DNA from: Phenylobacterium zucineum | Lineage (GTDB): Bacteria > Pseudomonadota > Alphaproteobacteria > Caulobacterales > Caulobacteraceae | DNA length: 34,922 nucleotides | Direction: 5' to 3' | Assembly: GCA_002221445.1 (NCBI GenBank) | Contig: NMUI01000181.1 | Span: 1-34,922 of the forward strand | Part shown: piece by piece, positions 20,762-28,779 of the stretch | How the letters are laid out: the number at the start of each line of letters is the position of its first letter | Numbering within the stretch: the first letter of the stretch is position 1 | Notes under the pieces: generated by a model | Database searches by the model: none | The model's input: the letters and a program-made list of their open reading frames with translations, nothing else | Told to the model about the DNA's origin: nothing | Translations under genes and position numbers: made by a program

Positions 20762-21943
20762 ACAGCTTGGCCATGGCGCGCGGTTTGTAGGGATAGAGGT
20801 CTGGACTATCCATGGAATGAATAATCATCGCCACATCGGCTTCAAACACGAGTAACCGGCCATCCGGCATTTCAGCGCAGTCGATACCGAAATATTCCAG
20901 GTCAATCGCGTTACATAAACTCTCAAAAGCCTTGGCGTGTCTGACGGCGAACCCCTCATCGAACCCGTCCATGAAGGCGGCCTCTTCGGCCCGGCGCTCC
21001 GGCTTTTCGTCCATGCCAGCGTTGAGGTAATGGACCATCCAGTTCTCGGAGACGGCCATGTGACTGATGTAGGGTTTGCCTTTGATAAAGGCGACCCTCT
21101 GCTTCCGGAAAAGGCCATCTGGACCTGAATAGTCAACAAATTGAGTAATATAGAATTTCTCGTCCGGCTTCGTAGCTAAATAGGCCTGCAGGTCCTCAGG
21201 CGCGTCAATTTTCTCCAGATCCTGTCCTGCATGGGAATCCAGAGGGCGAATAATAATTGGGAAGGTCCCGCCATCCAGGAAATAAGACAGGGGGACGCGT
21301 CCCTCGGCTATGGCCCTAACACCGTCGCGGACCATGTGTGCGGTCTCGGGCGAAAGAATTTCCGGAATATCTGCACACAAGTCGCAGACGCCGTCCCGTG
21401 TCAGCCCGGCTATGGTCAGGGCAGACCCATTGATCATCGGCCTTGGCCACCCTGCCGCGATCGGTGCCAGATTCAGCAGAGTCTTATAATTTGAGGTGGA
21501 TTCGCCGATCGCGAAAAAGCCACATCGTGCTCGGGAAGACCTTCAGGTAGGGAGCCCTCAGGCGTTGCATAGACGAAGTAAACCGTCGTGTTCGAATGGC
21601 TGAGTAAAAAATCCAGGGGTGTATTGGCCATGAAATCGCCCTCGGCCACAATCACCAGCACTTTCAGACCGCTGCCATCGCCGTGAATGCGCTTGAATAT
21701 CCGCGTCAAGGACAGGGCCTGATGCTGCACCGCCAGCCCGGTCTCCCGCTGGCCGGTAAGTTGCAACAGCATGGACATATTTAGAAGGGCCCCAGGGTTT
21801 GGAGGATCACCGCTCGCAGTCTCCACAAGGGCGTTCCAAGTGGGATTGAGGTCCTGCTGGTCGAAGATCATCTGAGCGAGAACGGCCAGCCCTGTAATGG
21901 TGCTGATGCCGAGCGCAGCGTCTGATGCGTCGCTGATCCTCAT
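20715..21943 (-). CDS. ATP-grasp-like protein with TPR-like N-terminus (one frame break near 21514-21518)
   Basis: TPR-like NPGALLNMSMLLQLTGQRETGLAVQHQAL; RimK/ATP-grasp-like FPIIIRPLDSHAGQDLEKI, EYFGIDCAEMPDGRLLVFEAD. One base added to the A5 run (plus strand) joins AFFAIGESTSNYKTLLNLAPIAAGWPRPMIN. Confidence 0.72.
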
Positions 21944-22129
21944 AGAGGTCGTCCGATCTTGTCTTGAGACAGAGGCGAATTCGTACGCCTAGGTCGTATC
22001 ATGATGGAGGGCTCGCCTACTGCGCAGTCCCGCTGAGGCGATACCTACAGCAACCTTCAATGACGGTTAACGCCATTTTCGCGGGTGGCGATATTTTATG
22101 TCCGAAAGGCGGATGGGGCGAGGGTCGCC

Positions 22130-22732
22130 TCAGACCCGTCGCACCCTCATAGATAGAGGATTGCGGATCATTTCACCCTTCATCACGCCCAGGCCCCCAT
22201 TCGGGGAGAGCGGCAAGGCCATGATTTTTTTGACGGTATCCAACCCCTCAATCACATAACCGAAGCAAGCGAAGCCCTTATTATCGCCTTTTTGACTGGG
22301 ATCGGCGTCCAAATAGCTCTGATCGCCGACACAGATAAAGAAGTCCGACGTCGCGGTGCCGGGTGCCCTGCGACCCATAGAGATTGCGCCATTGGTGTGT
22401 TTTAGCCCGGTTTTTGTGGTGGATTCGTGAGCGATCGGCTTCAGGACGTATCGTGGATCATTCTGCAGACCGCCTTGAACCACCCCGAAGTCGAAATCCT
22501 TGGCCCCTTCGGGACGCGAAGACCGATAAAAGGTCGCGTGGTCCAGAAGTCGCTTGTCGATATAGGCCAGGAAATTGGCCGTGGTAATCGGTGCCTTATC
22601 GGGGCGTAGTTCGAGAACAATATCCCCTAGGCGGGTTGCGATCTGAATCTTGACCGGCCCTGGAGCTGCCCAGGCCTTTCCCGTCGTAAGGATCGCAGCC
22701 CCTGCGCCACTTAAAATTTCCCGTCGGATCAT
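22130..22732 (-). CDS. Cyclophilin-type peptidyl-prolyl cis-trans isomerase with signal peptide
   Basis: LGDIVLELRPDKAPITTANFLAYID...VVQGG...HTNGAISMGR...ATSDFFICVGD...GFACFGYVIEGLDTVKKI. Confidence 0.93.
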   Translation of the reverse strand: MIRREILSGAGAAILTTGKAWAAPGPVKIQIATRLGDIVLELRPDKAPITTANFLAYIDKRLLDHATFYRSSRPEGAKDFDFGVVQGGLQNDPRYVLKPIAHESTTKTGLKHTNGAISMGRRAPGTATSDFFICVGDQSYLDADPSQKGDNKGFACFGYVIEGLDTVKKIMALPLSPNGGLGVMKGEMIRNPLSMRVRRV

Positions 22733-22904
22733 GTTCGGCCTGCTAGGTTTAGGGGTTGGTGTCGTTTTGGATTTTCGATTCGGCCACTTAAGTCCTGTCG
22801 GGGATAATTGGTCTCGACATTCAGTTTGCGGTCGCCATGTTTGGCACGACCCATCTAAAGTGCAATCTGTTCAAGTATGGGATCAGTCCTGAACGGAGAC
22901 ATTC

Positions 22905-23600
22905 ATGAGCCGGCTCCACACTGAACGCCATCTGGTTTCCCGAATCGGCCGGCTAAGGGCGGCGGTCCTGGGTGCGAATGACGGGATTGTTTCAACCGCC
23001 AGCCTCATTGTCGGCGTCGCGGCCGCGGCCGGAAAGCCATCTGAAATCCTTATCGCGGGAGTCGCGGGCCTCGTCGCCGGTGCGATGTCCATGGCCGCTG
23101 GCGAGTATGTTTCCGTCAGTTCGCAGTCTGACACAGAGAATGCAGATCTCGCGCGAGAGCGGGCTGAATTGGTGTCTGATCCCGCTGCCGAAGCCCAGGA
23201 GCTGGCTGGGATCTATATGCAGAGAGGGCTTGATGCAGATACGGCGGCCAAGGTCGCTGAACAACTGATGGCGAAAGACGCTCTTGCGGCCCACGCCCAT
23301 GATGAATTGGGCATTTCCGAAATGACCACCGCCCGTCCCATTCAGGCCGCCCTGACTTCGGCCGCCACCTTTACCGCCGGGGCGGCGGCACCGCTCCTGA
23401 TTGCGGCCTTCGCACCCCTTTCGCGAATGACCCCCTTGGTTAGCATCGGGTCTTTGATCTTCCTGGCCGTCCTAGGGGGGATTGGGGCCGCAGCCGGAGG
23501 GGCATCAATATGGAAAGGTGCCCTGCGGGTTACCTTTTGGGGCGCGCTCGCCATGGCGGCCACCGCTGGGATCGGGGCCCTTGTGGGAACTTCGCTATAG
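22905..23600 (+). CDS. VIT1/CCC1-family iron/manganese transporter
   Basis: LRAAVLGANDGIVSTASLIVGVAAA...LVAGAMSMAAGEYVSVSSQSDTENADL. Confidence 0.93.
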   Translation: MSRLHTERHLVSRIGRLRAAVLGANDGIVSTASLIVGVAAAAGKPSEILIAGVAGLVAGAMSMAAGEYVSVSSQSDTENADLARERAELVSDPAAEAQELAGIYMQRGLDADTAAKVAEQLMAKDALAAHAHDELGISEMTTARPIQAALTSAATFTAGAAAPLLIAAFAPLSRMTPLVSIGSLIFLAVLGGIGAAAGGASIWKGALRVTFWGALAMAATAGIGALVGTSL

Positions 23601-23685
23601 TGGCGCATCTCCGATGTCGGCGATGAGTCTTTGACCAGATCGATCAGTCGGTCGAAAGTAAATAATCAACAGCAGGAGATCTCAA

Positions 23686-24207
23686 ATGGCCATTTCGCTC
23701 TACGATGCCGTCGTCGCAGGTTTCATTCAGTCGCTATCAGGGGTGTCCAACTTCCTTGAAAAGGGCCGCGCACACTGTGAGGCGACCGGCGTCGATGCCA
23801 ATGATCTGGTCGATTACCGGCTCACAACCGACATGCTGCCATTTTCCTTCCAGATCAGTTCGGTGGCGCATCATTCTATCGGGGCGATTACAGGGGTGAA
23901 GGCTGGCCTTTTCACCCCAGGTGCTCCGGTACCGGAGCCGGGTTATGCCGGATTGCAAAAGCTGATTGCCGAGGCACAGGTGGCCCTTGCTGCTCTGACC
24001 CCTGATGAGGTCAATGGGCTGGAAGGGAAGGACATGGTTTTCAAAATCGGCGAAATGCAGATGCCGTTCACAGCAGAAGGCTTCCTGCTGAGTTTTTCCC
24101 TGCCCAACCTGCATTTCCACGCCACGACGGCCTATGACATCTTGCGCCTGAAGGGGGCACCGCTCGGCAAGCGCGACTTCCTTGGCCAGCCCCGGATGAA
24201 GCGTTAG
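23686..24207 (+). CDS. DUF1993 family protein
   Basis: MAISLYDAVVAGFIQSLSGVSNFLEKGRAHCE...DMLPFSFQISSVAHHS...NLHFHATTAYDILRLKGAPLGKRDFLG. Confidence 0.85.
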   Translation: MAISLYDAVVAGFIQSLSGVSNFLEKGRAHCEATGVDANDLVDYRLTTDMLPFSFQISSVAHHSIGAITGVKAGLFTPGAPVPEPGYAGLQKLIAEAQVALAALTPDEVNGLEGKDMVFKIGEMQMPFTAEGFLLSFSLPNLHFHATTAYDILRLKGAPLGKRDFLGQPRMKR

Positions 24208-24229
24208 AGTTCGCGCTCCTGGGACGGGT

Positions 24230-26002
24230 CTAGTAGCCAAGGATCGCATTCGCCCGGGTGTCATAGGCATCAAAGGCTGAGAAGAAACCCTCAGCCTGGG
24301 CGGCGGTTCCAGTCACGAGGTCGACCCTGGCCAGGAAGTCTGCCAAGGGTGACTTGCAGGCGAAAAATCGCAACCATGTGTCATAGTCACAGGCCAGCTC
24401 CAGATCAGGTGTCCGGCGGGCCTTGTCGGGATCGCGCAAGAACTCCACCACCCCGCGCCGCAAATGCCAGACATGGCGGGCAGACCGATCAGTGATAGAC
24501 ACTGCCACCACCGTGTCCATGCTCGCACTCTTTTCCGGGTCAATGCGGATGCGAAACTGGTCTAGTGTGTCGGCGGGTTCCGCAATGGCCATGGCTCGGG
24601 GATTGGCAAACTGGAGCAGGGGCGGGTGAATCTCGCCGCGCAGGGCCGAGGCCTGAGTCATGTACCAGCTGCGTATGGTGTGGGCCGGAGTGACTCGGCC
24701 CAGCTGCTCCAGAATGTCTGCCTTGAGGGTGCGTATGGTGCCATCGGCAGGATCAAGTCGGTAGAGATAGTTGATCAGTTGGGCCGCCCAGGCGAATTCC
24801 TGGCGGGCGAAGGCTTCCCGTGTTCGGGTGAGGACAGCCTCGGACCCGCCCATAGCGTCCACAAGGCGCGTGGCCTGATCGGTTGGGGGCAGGGGGTTAA
24901 TGCTCGCCGCATCACCATCGAACCAGCCGAGGGCGTGGTTGAAGAGGTAGGGGCCGAAATGGCTAACCTCGCCATAGATTTCTGCAAGATTCGGCGAGGC
25001 TGCGAGGTGGGCCGGCAGTTTGACGAAGGTCCGCAAGTCTTCCGGTCCCAATCCCAACAGCATTCCGCGTAAGGATTGGTCGAGGATGGCGTTCAGACCG
25101 TCAATGATGTCATCTAGGGTGGACATGGCCTGATCCTGACCGACAATCGCCCGGGCGTGAGTATTGACCAGGGCTTTGGGGTTCAGGTTGCGTATGGTGA
25201 TCAGGGCATCTCGCCATTCCCGGGGGTCCCGGAACTTGGCGGCGCGCAGGGTGTAAACATTCGGAACAAACGGCCAGACGGCATTGTTCAACACAACCCC
25301 GCTCTGAGGCAGATGGACCACCACACAGTCGTCGGAATCAGTTCCATAGCGGGTGAAGAACTCCAGCTCGACCCCGGCTATGGTCATGCGCTCGCCGTCC
25401 GAAACCACCGTATTGACGGGCAGGGCCCCGGACCGGCCGAAGGCTATGTGTGCGCCCGCCGCCGCATTCGGGCCGGATTTTGGGGTGTAGTGATTGAACT
25501 GTTGCAAGGTCCGCGACATTTGCAGGGGGGCGGTCTCGGCAAAAGCGGTGCCTGTACCCCCCATGGCGAGGTTGGCATTCAGGTTGGCGTGGCCGATGAT
25601 TTTCACGCCTGCGCCGTCACCGATCAGGACATCGGTGCCATGGACATAATGGCTGTGGGAATAGATGACCGCGACGATGGGCTTGTCACTGATCGCCCGG
25701 ATCTGAGACAAGAAGCGCACACCATCGGCAATGCTCTCCCCGGTATCGAACAGGATCAGGCCGTCATCACCTTCGATGAGGGTGAGATTCAGAAAGCCGT
25801 CGCCGCCGAAACAGGTGACCTGTGACGAAACCCGGTCAATGGTTGGTTCCAAATAAGAGGTCGCGCCGAACCGCCTCCAGGCTTCTGCATTCGTTACAGC
25901 GCCGTTGTCCAGGGTGGTGAGGGCGACCGGCGCGCCCATATAGATGGTATTGTTCGCAGTCATGTGCCCGCATCTTCCCAGATGATTTTCGAGTGAGGTC
26001 AT
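24230..26002 (-). CDS. Alkylsulfatase-like metallo-beta-lactamase paralog with non-canonical metal motif
   Basis: AVIYSHSHYVHGTDVLIGDGAGVKIIGH, KALVNTHARAIVG, TRLVDAMGGSEAVL dimerization domain; same fold order as 16456-18400. Alternative start 25963. Confidence 0.85.
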   Translation of the reverse strand: MTSLENHLGRCGHMTANNTIYMGAPVALTTLDNGAVTNAEAWRRFGATSYLEPTIDRVSSQVTCFGGDGFLNLTLIEGDDGLILFDTGESIADGVRFLSQIRAISDKPIVAVIYSHSHYVHGTDVLIGDGAGVKIIGHANLNANLAMGGTGTAFAETAPLQMSRTLQQFNHYTPKSGPNAAAGAHIAFGRSGALPVNTVVSDGERMTIAGVELEFFTRYGTDSDDCVVVHLPQSGVVLNNAVWPFVPNVYTLRAAKFRDPREWRDALITIRNLNPKALVNTHARAIVGQDQAMSTLDDIIDGLNAILDQSLRGMLLGLGPEDLRTFVKLPAHLAASPNLAEIYGEVSHFGPYLFNHALGWFDGDAASINPLPPTDQATRLVDAMGGSEAVLTRTREAFARQEFAWAAQLINYLYRLDPADGTIRTLKADILEQLGRVTPAHTIRSWYMTQASALRGEIHPPLLQFANPRAMAIAEPADTLDQFRIRIDPEKSASMDTVVAVSITDRSARHVWHLRRGVVEFLRDPDKARRTPDLELACDYDTWLRFFACKSPLADFLARVDLVTGTAAQAEGFFSAFDAYDTRANAILGY

Positions 26003-26088
26003 ACAAATATATCAGACCTCGCGCCATGACCGGTGATCAGGGTTTTTAGAGCCGCTATCATTCAGGCCGGTTTCAGGGAGCTGGGGTT

Positions 26089-26721
26089 ATGATTCTCATC
26101 GGTCAGTATGATTCACCCTTTGTTCGGCGGGTCGGGATTGCCATGACGCTTTACGGCATGGTGTTTGATCATCAGCCGTGGTCGGCTTTCGGCGATGGCG
26201 AGAAGATCGCCCGCTACAGCCCCCTGCGCCGGGTGCCGACTCTGGTGCTGGATGACAGTGTGGCAATCTCGGACAGCTGGGCGATCATCGACACCCTGGA
26301 TCAGATGGTCGGTCCAGACCGCGCCCTGATCGCCCCCTCGGGTACCGATCGGCGGGAGGCCATGCGGATCATCGCCCTGGCGGCCGGTGCGGCAGATAAG
26401 TCTGTTGCCCTGGTTTATGAGCGTGTCTTGCGGAATGAGGCCCTTGGGATGTGGGTCGCGCGCTGCCGCAGCCAGGTTTCAGGTGCCCTGGACGCTCTCG
26501 AAATCGCCCGCAGCCAGTCCGCCGCATCGTGGTTGTTCGGAGACGGGATTAGTCATGCCGACATCCTGCTGGCGACCTATCTTCGGTTCGCCCGAGAAGC
26601 CCTGCCCGAGGTATTCGATCTGGCCACCCGACCGGCCCTGGCGGCTCACTCGGAGCGGGCCGAGGGGTTAGCGGTGTTCCAAGCGATTTCCCAGCCCTTC
26701 GTGATCAATCCACCGACCTAG
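26089..26721 (+). CDS. Glutathione S-transferase family protein
   Basis: MILIGQYDSPFVRRVGIAMTLYGMVFDHQPWSAFGD...YSPLRRVPTLVLDDSVAISDSWAIIDTLD. Confidence 0.9.
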   Translation: MILIGQYDSPFVRRVGIAMTLYGMVFDHQPWSAFGDGEKIARYSPLRRVPTLVLDDSVAISDSWAIIDTLDQMVGPDRALIAPSGTDRREAMRIIALAAGAADKSVALVYERVLRNEALGMWVARCRSQVSGALDALEIARSQSAASWLFGDGISHADILLATYLRFAREALPEVFDLATRPALAAHSERAEGLAVFQAISQPFVINPPT

Positions 26722-26800
26722 GACTTGCACTGGGCGACAGACGGCTTCAGTTAGGCGATATACAACCTGACTTTCCATTATCTGCAATAGCAGGCGCGCC

Positions 26801-27514
26801 TTGAAGCCCCCGTCCGAGTCTCCCCCAGATCCCAATGCCGAGCCGGTTTCCGCAAAAATCCGCAAGCGGATTCAGAAGGCCCGCAAACGGTTTAACGCCA
26901 ATGATAATATCGCCGCCTTCCTGGAGCCCGGGGATATGGACGCCTTGCTTTCCGAGGTGGCTGACAAGTTCAAAGGCGTGCTCGAAAGCCTAGTGATCGA
27001 TACCGAAACCGACCACAACACCCACGACACGGCCCGCCGGGTGGCCAAGATGTATGTGACCGAGGTCTTCCGTGGTCGATATATGGACCCCCCGGCCGTC
27101 ACGGAATTTCCCAATGCTGAGGCGCTGAATGAGCTGATGATTGTCGGCCCGATCACCGTTCGCAGCGCTTGTAGTCATCATTTCTGCCCGATTATGGGGC
27201 GGCTATGGATCGGGCTCATGCCCAATGAGCATTCCAACTTGATCGGACTGTCTAAATACGCGCGTTTGGCAGAATGGATCATGTCGCGGCCCCAGATTCA
27301 GGAAGAAGCCATTGCCCAGATGGCCTCGGTCCTCATGGACAAGGTTCGCCCGGACGGCCTGGCCATCGTCATGGAAGCTGATCACTTCTGTATGCATTGG
27401 CGGGGGGTGAAGGATAATGACACCAAGATGATCAATAGCGTCATGCGCGGATCTTTCTTGAAGGATCACACCTTGCGCAGCGAATTTCTGTCCCTCCTCA
27501 ATCAGAGAAAGTGA
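26801..27514 (+). CDS. folE: GTP cyclohydrolase I
   Basis: SACSHHFCPIMGRLWIGLMP...NLIGLSKYARLAEW...ADHFCMHWRGVKDNDTKMINSVMRG; TTG start. Confidence 0.9.
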   Translation: MKPPSESPPDPNAEPVSAKIRKRIQKARKRFNANDNIAAFLEPGDMDALLSEVADKFKGVLESLVIDTETDHNTHDTARRVAKMYVTEVFRGRYMDPPAVTEFPNAEALNELMIVGPITVRSACSHHFCPIMGRLWIGLMPNEHSNLIGLSKYARLAEWIMSRPQIQEEAIAQMASVLMDKVRPDGLAIVMEADHFCMHWRGVKDNDTKMINSVMRGSFLKDHTLRSEFLSLLNQRK

Positions 27515-27521
27515 CGCTCCA

Positions 27522-27947
27522 ATGCTTGTCCGTTGCCTTTATGCCAGCCGCCCGGTCGTCAAGGCCGCCGCTTCAGACCTCGATAAAATTGTCGAAGAGG
27601 CTCGCCGGAATAATCCTGCCCAGGGCGTGACGGGTATGCTTTGTGCGTCGGATAGTCTTTTTATTCAGGTGCTTGAGGGCGGACGTAATGAAGTCTGCGA
27701 TCTCTATTCGACCATTGTCAGAGACCCGCGCCACGAGCAGGTGCGTTTGCTGGTCTATGAGGAAATCAGCGAGCGCAAGTTCGGGGCCTGGACCATGGGT
27801 CTGGTGAGCATTTCCAAGCTCAATCCGTCCCTCGTGCTGAAATACTTCAAGCATGTGGAGCTGAACCCGTTTGAGTGCTCGGGTCAGGCGACCCTGGCCT
27901 TGTTGACCGAACTTATGGCCTCAGCTTCCGTGGTCAATCGGGGCTGA
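27522..27947 (+). CDS. BLUF-domain blue-light photoreceptor
   Basis: LVRCLYASRPV...IVEEARRNNPAQGVTGMLCASDSLFIQVLEGGRNEVCDLYSTIVRDPRHEQVRLLVYEEISERKFGAWTMGLV: candidate BLUF Tyr (LYAS), Asn (RNN), Gln (IQVLEG), Trp/Met (WTMG). Confidence 0.93.
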   Translation: MLVRCLYASRPVVKAAASDLDKIVEEARRNNPAQGVTGMLCASDSLFIQVLEGGRNEVCDLYSTIVRDPRHEQVRLLVYEEISERKFGAWTMGLVSISKLNPSLVLKYFKHVELNPFECSGQATLALLTELMASASVVNRG

Positions 27948-28003
27948 CCCCTGTTTTGACTTTCGTCAAGGCCGGGCGATGCTGAAGGGACATACATGGC
28001 CTC

Positions 28004-28419
28004 ATGCCCGAGACGCCGATGACCGCCGAACCCGATTTGCAGCCGGAGAGCCCTTTTAATGCCATAGGCGGTGCGCCTGTGGTGCGCCAGATTGTTCACA
28101 GGTTCTATGACCTGATGGAGTCAGACCCTTCCTATGCGGACCTGAGGGCGATCCATGCGCCGGATCTGACCCCCATGCGCGCGTCACTTGCCGGGTTTCT
28201 GGACGGCTGGCTGGGTGGACCCAGGGACTGGTTCGAGGCTCACCCTGGCCAGTGCATGATGTCCATGCACGCTGCGGTTCCCGTCAGCACCGACACGGCC
28301 AGGCAGTGGGTCGAGGTCATGGGGCGAGCCTGAACGAGGCTGAGGTGGAGCCGAGTTTGAGGCAGTTGATCAATCAGGCCTTCGGAAACATGGCTCGCAC
28401 TATGGCGGCGCGGGGTTAG
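28004..28419 (+). CDS. Group II truncated hemoglobin (one frame break near 28329-28330)
   Basis: FNAIGGAPVVRQIVHRFYDLME...GFLDGWLGGPRDWFEAHPGQCMMSMHAAVPV; one added C restores GRALNEAEVEPSLRQLINQAFGNMARTMAARG*. Confidence 0.88.
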
Positions 28420-28778
28420 TCCTTGATGGGGTTTGCCGTCTCGGCCCGATCAAGGTGTATTAAGTGGGCGGCGTCCCGGACCTGAAGCGGTAACAGACGG
28501 GCATTGACACCCATGCGATCATAGGTTGGGTCCTTGTCGGCCCAGTGGGTGACGCAGCCGCAGGTATGACACCGATGGAAGGTGATCATACGATCTCCCC
28601 ACTCATAGGTATCGGTCGGCCCTTTCGGATCGACAAAGGTCACCGCTTCGGGTGCATAATAGGCCCAGAGAACCCCATACCGCCGACAGATCGAGCAGTT
28701 GCAGTCGGTGACGGTTTCGGGGGGCGTCTCCAGGAAGATGCGGACGGCTCCGCAATGGCAGGCGGCCTCAACCGACAT
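28416..28778 (-). CDS. GFA family (glutathione-dependent formaldehyde-activating-like) zinc protein
   Basis: ACHCGAVRIFLETPPETVTDCNCSICRRYGVLWAYY...FHRCHTCGCVTHW. Confidence 0.9.
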   Translation of the reverse strand: MSVEAACHCGAVRIFLETPPETVTDCNCSICRRYGVLWAYYAPEAVTFVDPKGPTDTYEWGDRMITFHRCHTCGCVTHWADKDPTYDRMGVNARLLPLQVRDAAHLIHLDRAETANPIKD

Positions 28779-28779
28779 C

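Noticed and set aside
25157-25825. 222-aa plus-strand ORF inside the second MBL gene
   Set aside because: Antisense shadow of a well-supported coding sequence; Gly/Asp-rich sequence without a domain signature.
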